Of a stretch of 64,000 nucleotides of DNA, positions 24,956 to 35,183 are shown in pieces (positions within the stretch are counted from its first letter, which is position 1; every line of letters starts with the position of its first letter). The position numbers and the translations under genes are program-made. The stretch spans positions 186,001 through 250,000 of the forward strand of contig JAIVFH010000014.1 of the NCBI GenBank assembly GCA_025765595.1. Direction: 5' to 3'. The notes beneath the pieces were generated by a model. That model was not told the origin of the DNA, searched no databases, and saw nothing but the letters and a program-made list of their open reading frames with translations. The stretch comes from Obelidium mucronatum. Its lineage: Eukaryota > Chytridiomycota > Chytridiomycetes > Chytridiales > Chytriomycetaceae.

Positions 24956-27900
24956 ATGGACAAAATCCAGCACGCCCTTCGGACGCATTTTGACCTCGAG
25001 CTTCTTCTGCGCCAACGCGAACGATCGACAATCGCCGCGCAACTAGACGAGGCAATGCGCCTGCGCGACAGCCTTGCCGCCCTGACGATTCCGCCGCCGC
25101 AGCCGCCGCCGGTGCGCCGCCCCGAGGCGCCCGATCCGCTTCCGCTTCCGCTTCCGGCGCCGCTTCCGCTTCCGGGTCCCGCGGCGGACACCGCTGCTGC
25201 CGCGCCAGCGCCGCCGCCGCCGCGCGAGCTGCCAGAGCCAACGCCAGCAGCGCCCGCCGCCCTGCCGCCGCAGCCAGACCAGAATCACGAGCCGCAAGAC
25301 GGGCCAGACGAATCTCTGTATGCTGTCCGCGACGATGGTGTTCGAGTCAGGTATCACGGCCCACAACCAAGAGTGAGAGGGGGGTTTTGACTGATCGCGT
25401 TCTGGGCAGAGTATCATGTCCTGTCTGCCGCCGCTCAAACTTTGTTTCCGTCCATGGCTTTATATCTCACTGTCGAAACGCTCACCGTAAAAAGTTCCCC
25501 AGTATTATGGTGGCTGTTCGCCTTTGCGGAAAAGTAGTGGTAAAGCACCAAAACACTAACCAGGGCTGATTCGAGGAACGCAATTTCTGAAACCTTTTTT
25601 TTTTTTTTTTTTTTTGGTTGGTTGGGTAGGACGAGGCAACAGACGCGTCTTTGGAAACCGTTCCATCATCTGCAATGGCCCCATCGTCTGATGCAAACGT
25701 AGTTTCAACAGTCCCTGTTGCATTCAATCTACCTTCCCAGATTCTTCGAGAATCTGAGCTGTTGAGTTCTTTTTTTCCTTGTTTTACATATTCTATTTTT
25801 TTTTTTTTTTTTTTTCCCTCTGACGGCTTGAACCAGAAACGGAATCTTGGAAAGTGACCTTCATCGTTCCAAGAAAGTTACTCGAATTAATGTCTATGAT
25901 ACCCCTGAAGAAATTGATATTACCACTACTGACACTAGTCATGATAATTCAATGATTGCACAAAGGAGAAGAATTCGCGTTCTCGATGAGGCAACAGAAG
26001 ACGATATTCTAAACGACAATGAAAATGCTAATGACACGGCGTCAATGGATGTAGATATGCCCTCAAAAGGGACAGGAGAAAACAACGCTCAGGCAGAATG
26101 GTATCGTTATTCATTTGTCAGATTTTGATTTACTAACACAAGAATACAGGGCAACTACAAATCCTCAAAATTCGTCAACAGCAACAGGAGATCAAAGCAG
26201 CACCACTCGGTTTCTTATAAAACAGAGAATTGTGGTGGGTAACGTTTCTCGATATATACCCGAAGGTTAGTCAGTCTCAAGAAGTGTTTCTAAACTCTAG
26301 AATTAAACCTTACCAAAAAAAAACAACAACAACACCACCATTTTTAGAGAAACGAAAGTTGCCAAAGTTTGAATACAAATGGATGATATACGTTCAGGGA
26401 CCACCAACAAACCCAGATGTTACACCATTCATATCTCGAGTCCGATTTCACCTACACCCAGATTACCGACCAAATGACGTGATTGATGTATCATCGCCGC
26501 CTTTTCAGGTTACTCGTTATGGGTGGGGCGAATTTCCTGTTCGCGTTCGGTTGTTTTTTGTTGATCCTCGAAACAAGACGATGGATTTGATGTACTCGAT
26601 AAAGGTTTAAATCTCTCACTCACCCATTTTTTATCTTGCTGACTAAAAGGTCTTTTTTTTAACCCCCTAATCATCAAAAGCTTGATCGTACAATGTCTGG
26701 TCGGCAGACTCTTGGCGGTGAAGTTTGGACGGACCTCTTGTTGGACAAGAACACTGAATTTCGGGATAGTTCAAAAGATTCTGTGACAAATGAAAAGAGG
26801 CAGGCTGTTCCAGAAGTATCGCTGAGGAAGTCCGGGTTTGGTCATAGTAAGCGGCGGGGTGGGTTTCGTGGGCGACCCCGTGTCAAAAAGGAGTCAGAAG
26901 ACTCTTCAGCCGCAGCAGATGGCGAAAATGTGCAAAAATTTCCTAATGTTGGAGTGAAAGAAGAAGGAGTGGAGGTGAAGGAGGAGGAAAATGGCCAAAT
27001 GGTAGTGGAAACTTTTGGCGGCATGAATGAGAAAAATGAAGAGGATGGAGATTTGGAAGATGTAGTTGTGGAGATGTTGGAAAACCTGGTGGAGAAGTTT
27101 CCGTTAATTAAAAACGGTGAGTGTAGAGTTGGCGCTTTACTTTCTTTCACTTACTCTTTATCAATAGAACGCGAGGTTTCTTATGAGGTTGCAGAATCTA
27201 TCGAAGCTTATGAATCTATGGAAGAAAGTGAACGTAACCGTCTTGAGGTTTTGTATCCAATTTCTTTATTCTGATCCGGCTTATGAACAAAGCACCCACA
27301 TAGATTGGAAGAGCATCTGCTCTTTTATTGCAAGCACAAAGAGAATCAGTGTCATCATCACATGCCATCTTTCAAGTGACAGCAGCAGACGTATCTAACT
27401 GGTGTCGAAATTGTGGGTACACGCCAGTATATGAAGACGCTGATGAAGAGGGCATTGAAACGCGTGTTTTAAACGCACCAGAAACCCCGATTGTGAGCCC
27501 CTCTACTGATACTGCTGGCACTGGTTCAGGCCATGTTATTGTGCCCAATTTATCGGAAAGCAGTATGATACCAAAACGAACGACCCAACCTAAAAAATAC
27601 CCGGCTTGTAAGTTCTGTGGAAGAAAGCATATGAAGGAACTGCCTCCTCCACCGCCGCCGCCTTTGGGGGATTCGTCTACAGAAGGTGTTTTACAAACAC
27701 ACGACACACCAGATGCGGAAACTCAAAAAATAATCGACGTTGCGTCTTATTGTATTGCAAACATTCAACCGGCATTAAAATCCAGAGGTTTTGGTTTGAG
27801 TGGATCATCATCGGCAGAGCTATTGTTGGAGACAGCAAAGATCAAACATGAGCAACAAAAAAACGGGAAATCGCGCGAAAGAGGTTTATTTGATTTTTTT

Positions 27901-28520
27901 ATTTTAAAAAAAAGACGACAGTTGATTTGTGGTTTTTAACAGGAACAGAGGGAACTTCAACTGTATTGGATATTGCCAATATGCCAATGCGCGCCAGCAA
28001 GAATGATTTGATATTTATAAGGAGCGCGATTGCCAAAATTGGAATTTTAATACCACCTCCAGACGAACGTGAGAACGATTGGAATAATCAAATACAAGAT
28101 GTGGATGAACAGTCAGCCATGGACATGGATACGAATCAAAATGCATATTCTCGACCATCACTGTCACGAGATGCTGCAGGGGGGCTCTTGTATGAGGTAG
28201 TTTCTTGTTATCATGGGTAATTATTATTATTTTTTGACTCAGTTTTTTACTTGCAGGCAATGCGTATATTTGTGAGCCGACTTTTGAAGGAGAGTGAATC
28301 TGTTTACCGAGAGCAGTTTGGCGAAATGGAGGAGAATATAATTGTGGCTGCTGGACGGAATGAAGACAAGACAGATTCTCACAACGCCACAACGTCCAAC
28401 TGCAATGAGAGGCAAACAACCAAGGAAAAGGGGCTTCTTGTTCCGATGCATTTGCGGGCGGCTATTTTACAGAAACCCGAGTTTGACTTTCTGACCAATC
28501 GGTTTCTGCAAACATCATAA
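24956..28520 (+). CDS. YEATS2: YEATS2-like chromatin reader subunit
   Basis: Eleven exons (24956-25350, 25410-25539, 25630-25760, 25837-26100, 26150-26265, 26348-26604, 26681-27116, 27168-27247, 27304-27883, 27943-28196, 28257-28520) give about 968 residues. The order is an N-terminal helix (MDKIQHALRTHFDLELLLRQ), a Pro/Ala-rich GC-rich linker, a zinc-finger-like CPVCRRSNFVSVHGFISHCR, then the YEATS domain: VRFHLHPDYRPNDVIDVSSP, PFQVTRYGWGEFPVRVRLFF, KLDRTMSGRQTLGGEVW. Further on are a VSNWCRNCGYTP module, CKFCGRKH, and a helical C-terminus possibly of histone-fold type. YEATS domains bind acylated histone lysines; YEATS2 belongs to the ATAC acetyltransferase complex. Complex membership here is inferred. 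The N-terminal helix matches the family start, which supports ATG 24956. Confidence 0.88.
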
Positions 28521-28558
28521 AAACTACATGGAAAATATAAAATATTCAAAGAAATAAA

Positions 28559-29326
28559 ATGCAAACACAGCCACGCCGACCACCACCGTCGTTGCCAGCG
28601 CGATCCGAGACGTCCAGCAACAGTAGCAGCAGCAGTGCGGAAGTTGTGCGCGAAGAAGTGTTTGAGAACCAGCGTGGCTGCTTCCTCTTTGAGCAGCGGC
28701 GGTTCTCGGCCAAGAAGCTGCTGCCGACGGACCTGCCCGCGTGGTCGACGGCCGGCGGCGCGGCGTCGATGGACCGCATGTCGTTTCCGGTGGCGGCGGG
28801 CTGGGAGTGGATCAGCGACTGGGCCGTCGACCTCGCGCGCGACGTCGACGCCGACGGCTGGGCGTACGCCGTCTCGTTCCGCGCGCGCGAGTGGCTCGGC
28901 GCGCCCGCCGCCGCGCTGTACGTGGCGCGGCGCGCGTGGGTGCGCCTGCGCCGCAAGACACCCCCGCACCAAGCCCACGCCGCCGCCGCCGCCGCGCACG
29001 CCGCCGCCGCCGCCGACGCCGTGCTGCTGCTGGCGCCGCGCGTGCGCAGCTGCACTTTGGACCGCCAGAAAGTCGACGCCGTGGCCGCCGCCGCCGCGCT
29101 GCTGCCGCCGGGCGCGCGCGTGCCGCCGTACGCCGTGGCCGCCGTGCTGGCCGAGCTGCAGTACGACAAGAGCCGGCTGCAGGCCGTGAAGCTGCTGCTG
29201 CCGTTTCTCGACACTGAAGGCGCCGCGTCCGCCGTGTTCCTGATTACTCATCACTGCAACAGACTCGAGCTGCTCAACGTGATGGGCAAGGACTCGTTCC
29301 TGAACGCGTTTTTGACCATCCAATAG
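28559..29326 (+). CDS. Dysferlin/peroxin-domain protein (intronless)
   Basis: A single 255-residue frame. The first half has the DysF-type pattern: EEVFENQRGCFLFEQRRFS then LLPTDLPAWS, followed by WEWISDWAVDLARDVDADGW and the basic RRAWVRLRRK. This domain occurs in yeast peroxins of the Pex23-32 group and in dysferlins. The C-terminal half is helical, Ala-rich, with a repeat like LDRQKVDAVAAAAALL and YDKSRLQAVKLLLPFLD that resembles DUF4476-type units. No membrane helix is visible, so it may be a soluble DysF protein. The gene is strikingly GC-rich (alanine codons almost all GCC or GCG) compared with AT-rich neighbours on both sides. It starts 38 nt after the YEATS2 stop codon. Confidence 0.82.
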   Translation: MQTQPRRPPPSLPARSETSSNSSSSSAEVVREEVFENQRGCFLFEQRRFSAKKLLPTDLPAWSTAGGAASMDRMSFPVAAGWEWISDWAVDLARDVDADGWAYAVSFRAREWLGAPAAALYVARRAWVRLRRKTPPHQAHAAAAAAHAAAAADAVLLLAPRVRSCTLDRQKVDAVAAAAALLPPGARVPPYAVAAVLAELQYDKSRLQAVKLLLPFLDTEGAASAVFLITHHCNRLELLNVMGKDSFLNAFLTIQ

Positions 29327-29414
29327 CAAAACTCGGACCGCCGAGGAATATGTATACATCTGATAAATTAAACATAATAATTATTCTATTCTTATTTGAT
29401 TTTTGATTTTAAAA

Positions 29415-30464
29415 ATGGACGCCACGGCAGTTTCTGGTTCTGCCTCAGCCGCTGCTGCCGCAGTGCGAATCGGCGATATCTTACGGAAGCATGAAAAGGG
29501 TATTGAACGCGTCCGTCTTCTTTGTAGAGTCCACTCATCATCGGTCTCTCAAATCATGATATCAAGACCTCACAATGATCGATAACCCAGATTTCCGAGG
29601 TCATTGCGAATCGTGTGGGGGTACGACTGTTTACATGCAGTTACTGAAGGTCTTGTCTTTTAATCTTCTTTCGCTTCCAGAGCCTGTCATTGGTGCAGAT
29701 GGCGTCTCCTACAAAGTAGATTCTCTCGTCCGTTACTTTCACCAACGATGCTTCAAATGCTTCATTTGTTCAACAAGTCTGAAGGATGGTACCGAGTTTT
29801 TCGTGAATGCAGGGAACCCACATTGTGTTTCGTGTTATCAAGAAAAAGTTCTTGGTTTCTGTGATACCTGCGGCCTTGTTTTGAATCAGCAGGGCATTGT
29901 TAGGGCAAAAACCGGGAAATTCCATCCGCAGGTTTTTTCTCTTGTTATTTTTTTCCCCTTCGACTTTTTTTTTTTTTTTTAACACAACTATAGTGCTTCG
30001 TGTGTAAAAGGTGTTCTTCAAAGTTGGATGGCAGATATTATGAAAAGGACGGTGGATTTTGGTGTCGAGTTGAGTCTATAATGAGTTTCACACCAATCAC
30101 TAAACGTTGCTTTTCCAAAGGAATGTTACATTGATTTGTTCATCCCTGTTTGTGGAACTTGTAATAAGAAAATTATATCCGAAACAAATGGACAACCCGT
30201 GACTTCAATTGACTGGAAGGGGAATAAATATCACCAACAATGTTTTGGATGCACGGTAAGTTTTTCGTATTCAACCATAACAAACATCCACCCAAAATAC
30301 GAAAACACAACAGGATTGCAAAAAACTATTTGTTGATCTGAAAGCATTCCAAATTGACGGAAACTTGTGAGTAACAATCATGTGCGGCTCGGTTTCTTTT
30401 GTTAAACTACTTCTTTTTTTTAAGATTCTGCAAAAATTGCCATGCCATCCGAGCCAAACAATAG
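29415..30464 (+). CDS. Three-LIM-domain protein
   Basis: Seven exons (29415-29499, 29591-29620, 29681-29931, 29994-30068, 30121-30255, 30314-30366, 30425-30464) give 222 residues. Three zinc-binding LIM domains follow a short Ala-rich N-terminus: CESCGEPVIGADG with YFHQRCFKCFICS; CDTCGLVLNQQ with FHPQCFVCKRCS and CRECY; CGTCNKKIIS with YHQQCFGCTDC and CKNCH. All expected Cys/His ligands appear present. LIM domains are protein-interaction modules; fungal members often act at the actin cytoskeleton or cell polarity sites, which here is only inference. Exon 2 is a 30-nt microexon; skipping it would break the first LIM domain, which supports the model. It converges on PEX16, with 92 nt between stop codons. 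Confidence 0.88.
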
Positions 30465-30556
30465 AATAGACAAGGGAACAATTAAAATAAAGGCATCTTA
30501 TATTCAAATTCAAAAGTTTGCGATACAATAAAATCCAACATTGAAGTTTGCGGTTG

Positions 30557-31951
30557 TCACGGGTTGACAAGAAAGTAGTAACCTTCCCACAGAGGAATAT
30601 AGTCTGCAAGAAGGCCCGAAGCCAAGGAAATGATTGGCTTCTTTGCCATTGACTCACAAAACTTGTTGAGACGGTCTCTGCAAGATAAGTTCGGTCAAAC
30701 AAAATAATTCAACAAAAGTTTCCAAAAAACATACTTGACAAACAGAGAATAGCAGGGATCGCGAAGCATATAATAACACAATAGCCAGAGTCTCCTCTGC
30801 AATTCATCCTTCTCCAAAACCTTTCTAAATGTAGATTTGCGTGCTTCATTTCCCTCTGACCTCTTGTTCAGCAACGCTGTCAATGATGATTGGTTCATAT
30901 GGATTCCGAGAGACGACGCTTCCATGATCAAGGAAAGAATCCAAGGATTCCAGGATTTTGCGCCATATTGTCGTAAAGCAACCACTACAGTGAAAAAAAA
31001 AGGGAAAATGAACTTGGCGCTGACCAAAAAAAATCAGAACATTACATACAGTACGCAATAGGTCTCAGCATATGAATCCACTCAGCCACAACTCCAGGCC
31101 CTTCCAACCGACTCACTAGATCAATAGGTAACAAAGCCTCTGTAACGCTTGACGCTTTTTTGTTCAAGAAACTGACAACATCCTGCTCCGTTACATTTGC
31201 ATTCGCTTTTGGCTTAATGTCTCCCGAAATGGATGGAATCATTTTCCCAGAATGTTTCCCCCTTACTTCAGATTTCTGTTCGAATGACGAGTTCGAACCG
31301 GTCGAGTTTTGCAGTAGCCTATCATTGTGTTCTTTTTGAATTGTGGCCATGTCATAGTCGCGTTCTGGAACGTGACTTCCGAGAAGCATTCTGTTCTTTG
31401 ACTTTCTAAACATGACGATGCGACAGAGTAACCTTTTTTTTCCCCCGTTTTGTGAAGTGTTGGTGATGATGGTATGGTTAACAACCAACAAGCAACAAAA
31501 AAAGGGGAACTTGCTTACTTGATGACTTCAATCTTGGCAATGACTTTCCAACGAAATTGTTCTCCCACATAATCCTTTGCAAGCATTTCCGAAAAGACTT
31601 GTGTAAAGTCGCACAGTGTTGCGAGATAGGCTGCAACGCGATACATTGGGCCCAAGCTCATCAAGTGTCGGACGTATAGATTGAACTTGCTCGGTCCACC
31701 CTTGGTTTTGCTTCCAAAGTGCTTCGAGAGGACTGCATCGTGGTATGTGCTGATGATGCTGACGAAAGAATGCTATCATTTTTTTTTTTTCAGTGTTGGT
31801 CAAACACACGTTGTTGGCATACCAAGGCCTCCGCTACGATTTCTGAGTGCTCGAATCTGCCTGGCAGAATGTAAGTAACGCTCTCCGCCAGGCTTTCCAG
31901 CGATCCTACGACAGGAGCATGCTTTATCAAAAAGTTGGCATATGAATCCAT
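30557..31951 (-). CDS. PEX16: Peroxisomal membrane biogenesis protein PEX16
   Basis: Five exons (31951-31806, 31758-31519, 31405-31050, 30984-30735, 30677-30557) give about 370 residues, a little longer than the human protein. Family signatures in order are LESLAESVTYILPGRFEHSE near the N-terminus, ISTYHDAV, FRWKVIAKIEVIK, LVALRQYGAKSWNPWILSL, and the C-terminal YIPLWEGYYF. PEX16 is an integral peroxisomal membrane protein that helps insert other membrane peroxins. The insert between RMLLG and the conserved C-half is long and polar. The donor of exon 1 (GTTTGA) was chosen because it alone restores the frame before ISTYHD. The stop codon lies 92 nt from the convergent LIM gene. Confidence 0.92.
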
Positions 31952-32006
31952 TTTATACCAAAAAAATAAATGGATAAATAACATCCTTTCCTGTTACTTC
32001 TCAACA

Positions 32007-34405
32007 TTAATGGAGAATCTCAAAATGGGCTGGTCTGCACACACGTCCTCTCGGTCCACGAACAAGAACAAAATACTTTCCCTTGTCATTCGCCAACGCC
32101 TTGGTCTCAACGAGTCCCTTCAACAAGCAACAACCCAAAGCACTCCCATTTCCATCAGCCATTGAAAATCCTCCAAAGCCGACATAACCAATGATTTGCT
32201 CCTTTGCAGGGAAGCGATCCAATACAGCTTCCATCGCTTCATCGGAGGAGTCAAGAGGAGGCTTGAGCCAGTCAAAGTCATCAACCTCCCGTTCCTTGGT
32301 GTCTTTCAAGAATTCCGTCCAGAATCCAATCTGTTCCGCAGAAGCTTGATAAATAATACCATGTTCATCCGCCATCCCTCGTCCAACCATCGTCAATCTA
32401 CACCGAACAAAAGACTTCTCCAACGAAAAATCCCCTGCAATAGAGAAACCCGGTCTCACACTCTTGATTGCTTCAACACAAGACCTAGCCATATCATCCA
32501 GAGACAACCCTGCAGAAACCCCCTGCTTCACAACCCCAACCAACTTTGTCCCATGTATAACTTGAACTTGACTCGGCTCCCCGTCCACAGCGCCACCAAC
32601 AATACGTGCATAGTTTGAAACAAACGGATCAACCACTCCAAGTTTCTCATAGTTGACTCGTTTTGCAGGCGGCTTGCGACTCCACTCTGCCGACTTTGAG
32701 TCCCGCTCTTCTTTTGCCCACGACACATGCGCAAGCGTTTCGGGATAGTCTTCTGGAAAAGATGCAACGCCAGTTTCAAAACAAATACGCCTTCGATCAT
32801 TCAGTCCGATCGCATGCGCTCCCGCGAAAACAAAGCTTTTCCATAGACATACAGCTGCTGTGCCTGCTGGAACAATCACATCCCAACCATTCACGAATTC
32901 TCCCGATTTATCAGTTGACCCTGGTGTGTTTCGTTGGACAAGTAGAATCGGGACGGGCGGGCCCCCAGCATTGGCGGGAAGCCGACTTCCAGGTACAAGT
33001 GTCTCTGACCGTTTCTTATTGAGCTCGTGTTCGCTTGGCGACATGTGGAGATATGCGGCTCTCGACTCCTCCAAGTGAAGTGTTGTGTTGGCGAGAGATT
33101 TGGGCCATTGAACCAAGATTTTATGTAATTCGGATTGTACATGTTGTGAAGGCAGACTGGTGGCCCTTGGTTTCATTTTTGGAGGAAATCTGTTCTAGTT
33201 TGATTAGTAAACCCAAAACCAGTGACGGCAAAATAACCACGTACGTTAATCGAGGATCATGAATAGAAAGACCCATCACGACTCCCGCAGGAAGTGCCGC
33301 AGGGGTTCGAAGGCTGTCCAATAACGACCATGTTTTATGGGCATCAGTGGATAAGGAGCAGTTTTCATTGATTTTGAGCACTTCTTGAAGAATGGCGTGA
33401 CTTCTGGGCCCTGTCAACTCAAATCGAGACAATTCTGATTTGCGGGATTTGACAGACACTGCATTGGGACTCGCGAGTTGAATAAAAACAAAGGAACTAG
33501 ATAAAAGATGACAAACAATATATTTACCTGAAAGCTTGCATGCATTAACTGCGCTTTGAACAACTTGCAGAACTTCAGAGGACGCTGATGGATGAACCCA
33601 TAACCAGAGAATGCGTTCAGTCTCTGGGCAGCCAGCGATCCAAAAGAAAGAAGCAGGCGCGACCGCACCATTAGGAAACTCCCCCAGTTTGTGTATGAAT
33701 GTTGAGCCTTGCCGATCGCCAGCAAGAAACCTTAAAAATGAGAAAAAATCAGGCCCAATATTGTCACTGAAAATCACGTACCGTTTTGCGCCGACCGAAA
33801 TGCAAGTTGGATCAACAATTAATCCCATGACTGTGCTGATACTTGATTCCGAGCCTTTCACTTCCAGACAGACATAGTATGACGCATCGTGAACAATCGC
33901 AGCATGCTGACTAGCTCTGAAACTCGCCCGCGTACTTTTTCCGTTTGGATGAAGGCCCTGTATTTGAGAAAAAGACTTTGTTAATCAGAGCTTCAAACTA
34001 AAAACGGTCAAACCAACCAAAACGAAGCCCCATTTTTGACCCATATGCATTCGCTTCGCATGCCACAAATGGGTATCCAGCCACCGTTTATCCTCTAGAA
34101 AAATCAGCCCAAAGTCAACACAAGGTTGACCCTCACACGCACACACTCACCTTTGGATCTCTTCTGAAACATTTCAAAGATTGCTCCAGGCCGTCTTTTT
34201 GCGCGCCGCGACATTTTGATTGGTTGGGGCTTTTCTTTCCCGTTCGACATTTGATCGATTGCGCGTTGTCTGTACTTTTGTGGTAATCGTTTCACGTTGT
34301 AACTTGCTGCTCTGCGCCGCATGTGTCGTGGAAGAGTTTGAAATACGCGCATATTTCCCGTGAATTCACTGGAATGTGAAAGCATCGTCACGATCCAAAA
34401 AGATC

Positions 34406-34436
<31 letters not shown>

Positions 34437-34875
34437 TAAGAGAGAGAAGCATACGTTGCGTTGGTGAGCGCGGACTCCATAGCCTTGATTTCATACTGCC
34501 GCGCCTATACAAGGTGACAAGTAATTGAATTGACTGATATAGGTGACTCAAAATCCGGTTTCGCAACCTCTACAAACTCTTCAACTTTCACAATTCTCGC
34601 AGGACCATCGGCTAAAAGCAAAAAGTTTCGATTTCAATTTACGAGCTACAAGTAGAATCGATCGAAAAATGATCCTCACGATTCTTTACAGGTTGCACAT
34701 CCATCACTTGTTTAGCTGCAAAATAAGAACTTACAAAGTCAGATTTTGAAGAAGTATCTGGCAGAAGCTACTCACCAACCCGGCGTTGTTTCGCATTGAG
34801 AAACTCCTTCTTTGGTGTTCCACTGTTTCCAGCTCCTGAGTCTGGTGCTGGCCGCTTCTTTCCTCCCTTTTCCAT
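32007..34875 (-). CDS. POP1: RNase P/MRP subunit POP1
   Basis: Several exons in series. The N-terminus is MEKGGKKRPAPDSGAGNSG, then short exons encoding ARQYEIKAMESALTNA, then the basic POP1 block VFQTLPRHMRRRAASYNVKR, KRWLDTHLWHAKRMHMGQ and KSTRASFRASQH. The C-terminal half has the POPLD region (PPVPILLVQRNT, GWDVIVPAGTAA, FPEDYPETL) and ends RVCRPAHFEILH. POP1 is the large scaffold protein of RNase P and RNase MRP, needed for tRNA 5' processing and pre-rRNA cleavage, in nucleus and nucleolus. The last exon starts after a 3' splice site CAG just upstream of FPPKMKPRAT. One intron contains a homopolymer T tract of nearly 30 on the coding strand (34407-34434). Exact boundaries of the shorter exons were set by frame. 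Confidence 0.92.
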
Positions 34876-35183
34876 TTTCAAGAATTATTTTTAATTGGAT
34901 AAAAAAACAAATATTATAAAAAAAGCGAATTAACATTCTAGTACTGATTAATAAATCAAGAAAGCCAGTTTAAGTGTAGACAATCAAAGATGCACATCTG
35001 TTGGGAGACTCAAGTGTAATGTATGATTTTCAAGCCACAAAATCAGACCCCTTTAAAACAATCCCCTCATGCGTTCAATGAAAACCACAGTGAAAATGTT
35101 GATTTCGTTAAATCTCCCCTCTTCATAACACATGGGTACTTTCCTTCTCGCTTGTGATATAATTTGTTGGTCAAAAATTGGGA
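34876..35183. other. Divergent intergenic region, no gene seen
   Basis: These 308 AT-rich bases separate the POP1 start codon (minus strand) from the acyltransferase start codon (plus strand) and presumably hold both promoters. Two upstream ATGs precede the acyltransferase start (35070, 35132); they open frames that do not continue the protein and may sit in the 5' leader. Confidence 0.55.

Noticed and set aside
28635..29217. Arg/Ala-rich ORFs in other frames of the dysferlin-domain gene
   Set aside because: Same cause: very high GC. Only the 28559 frame gives the conserved Trp pattern.
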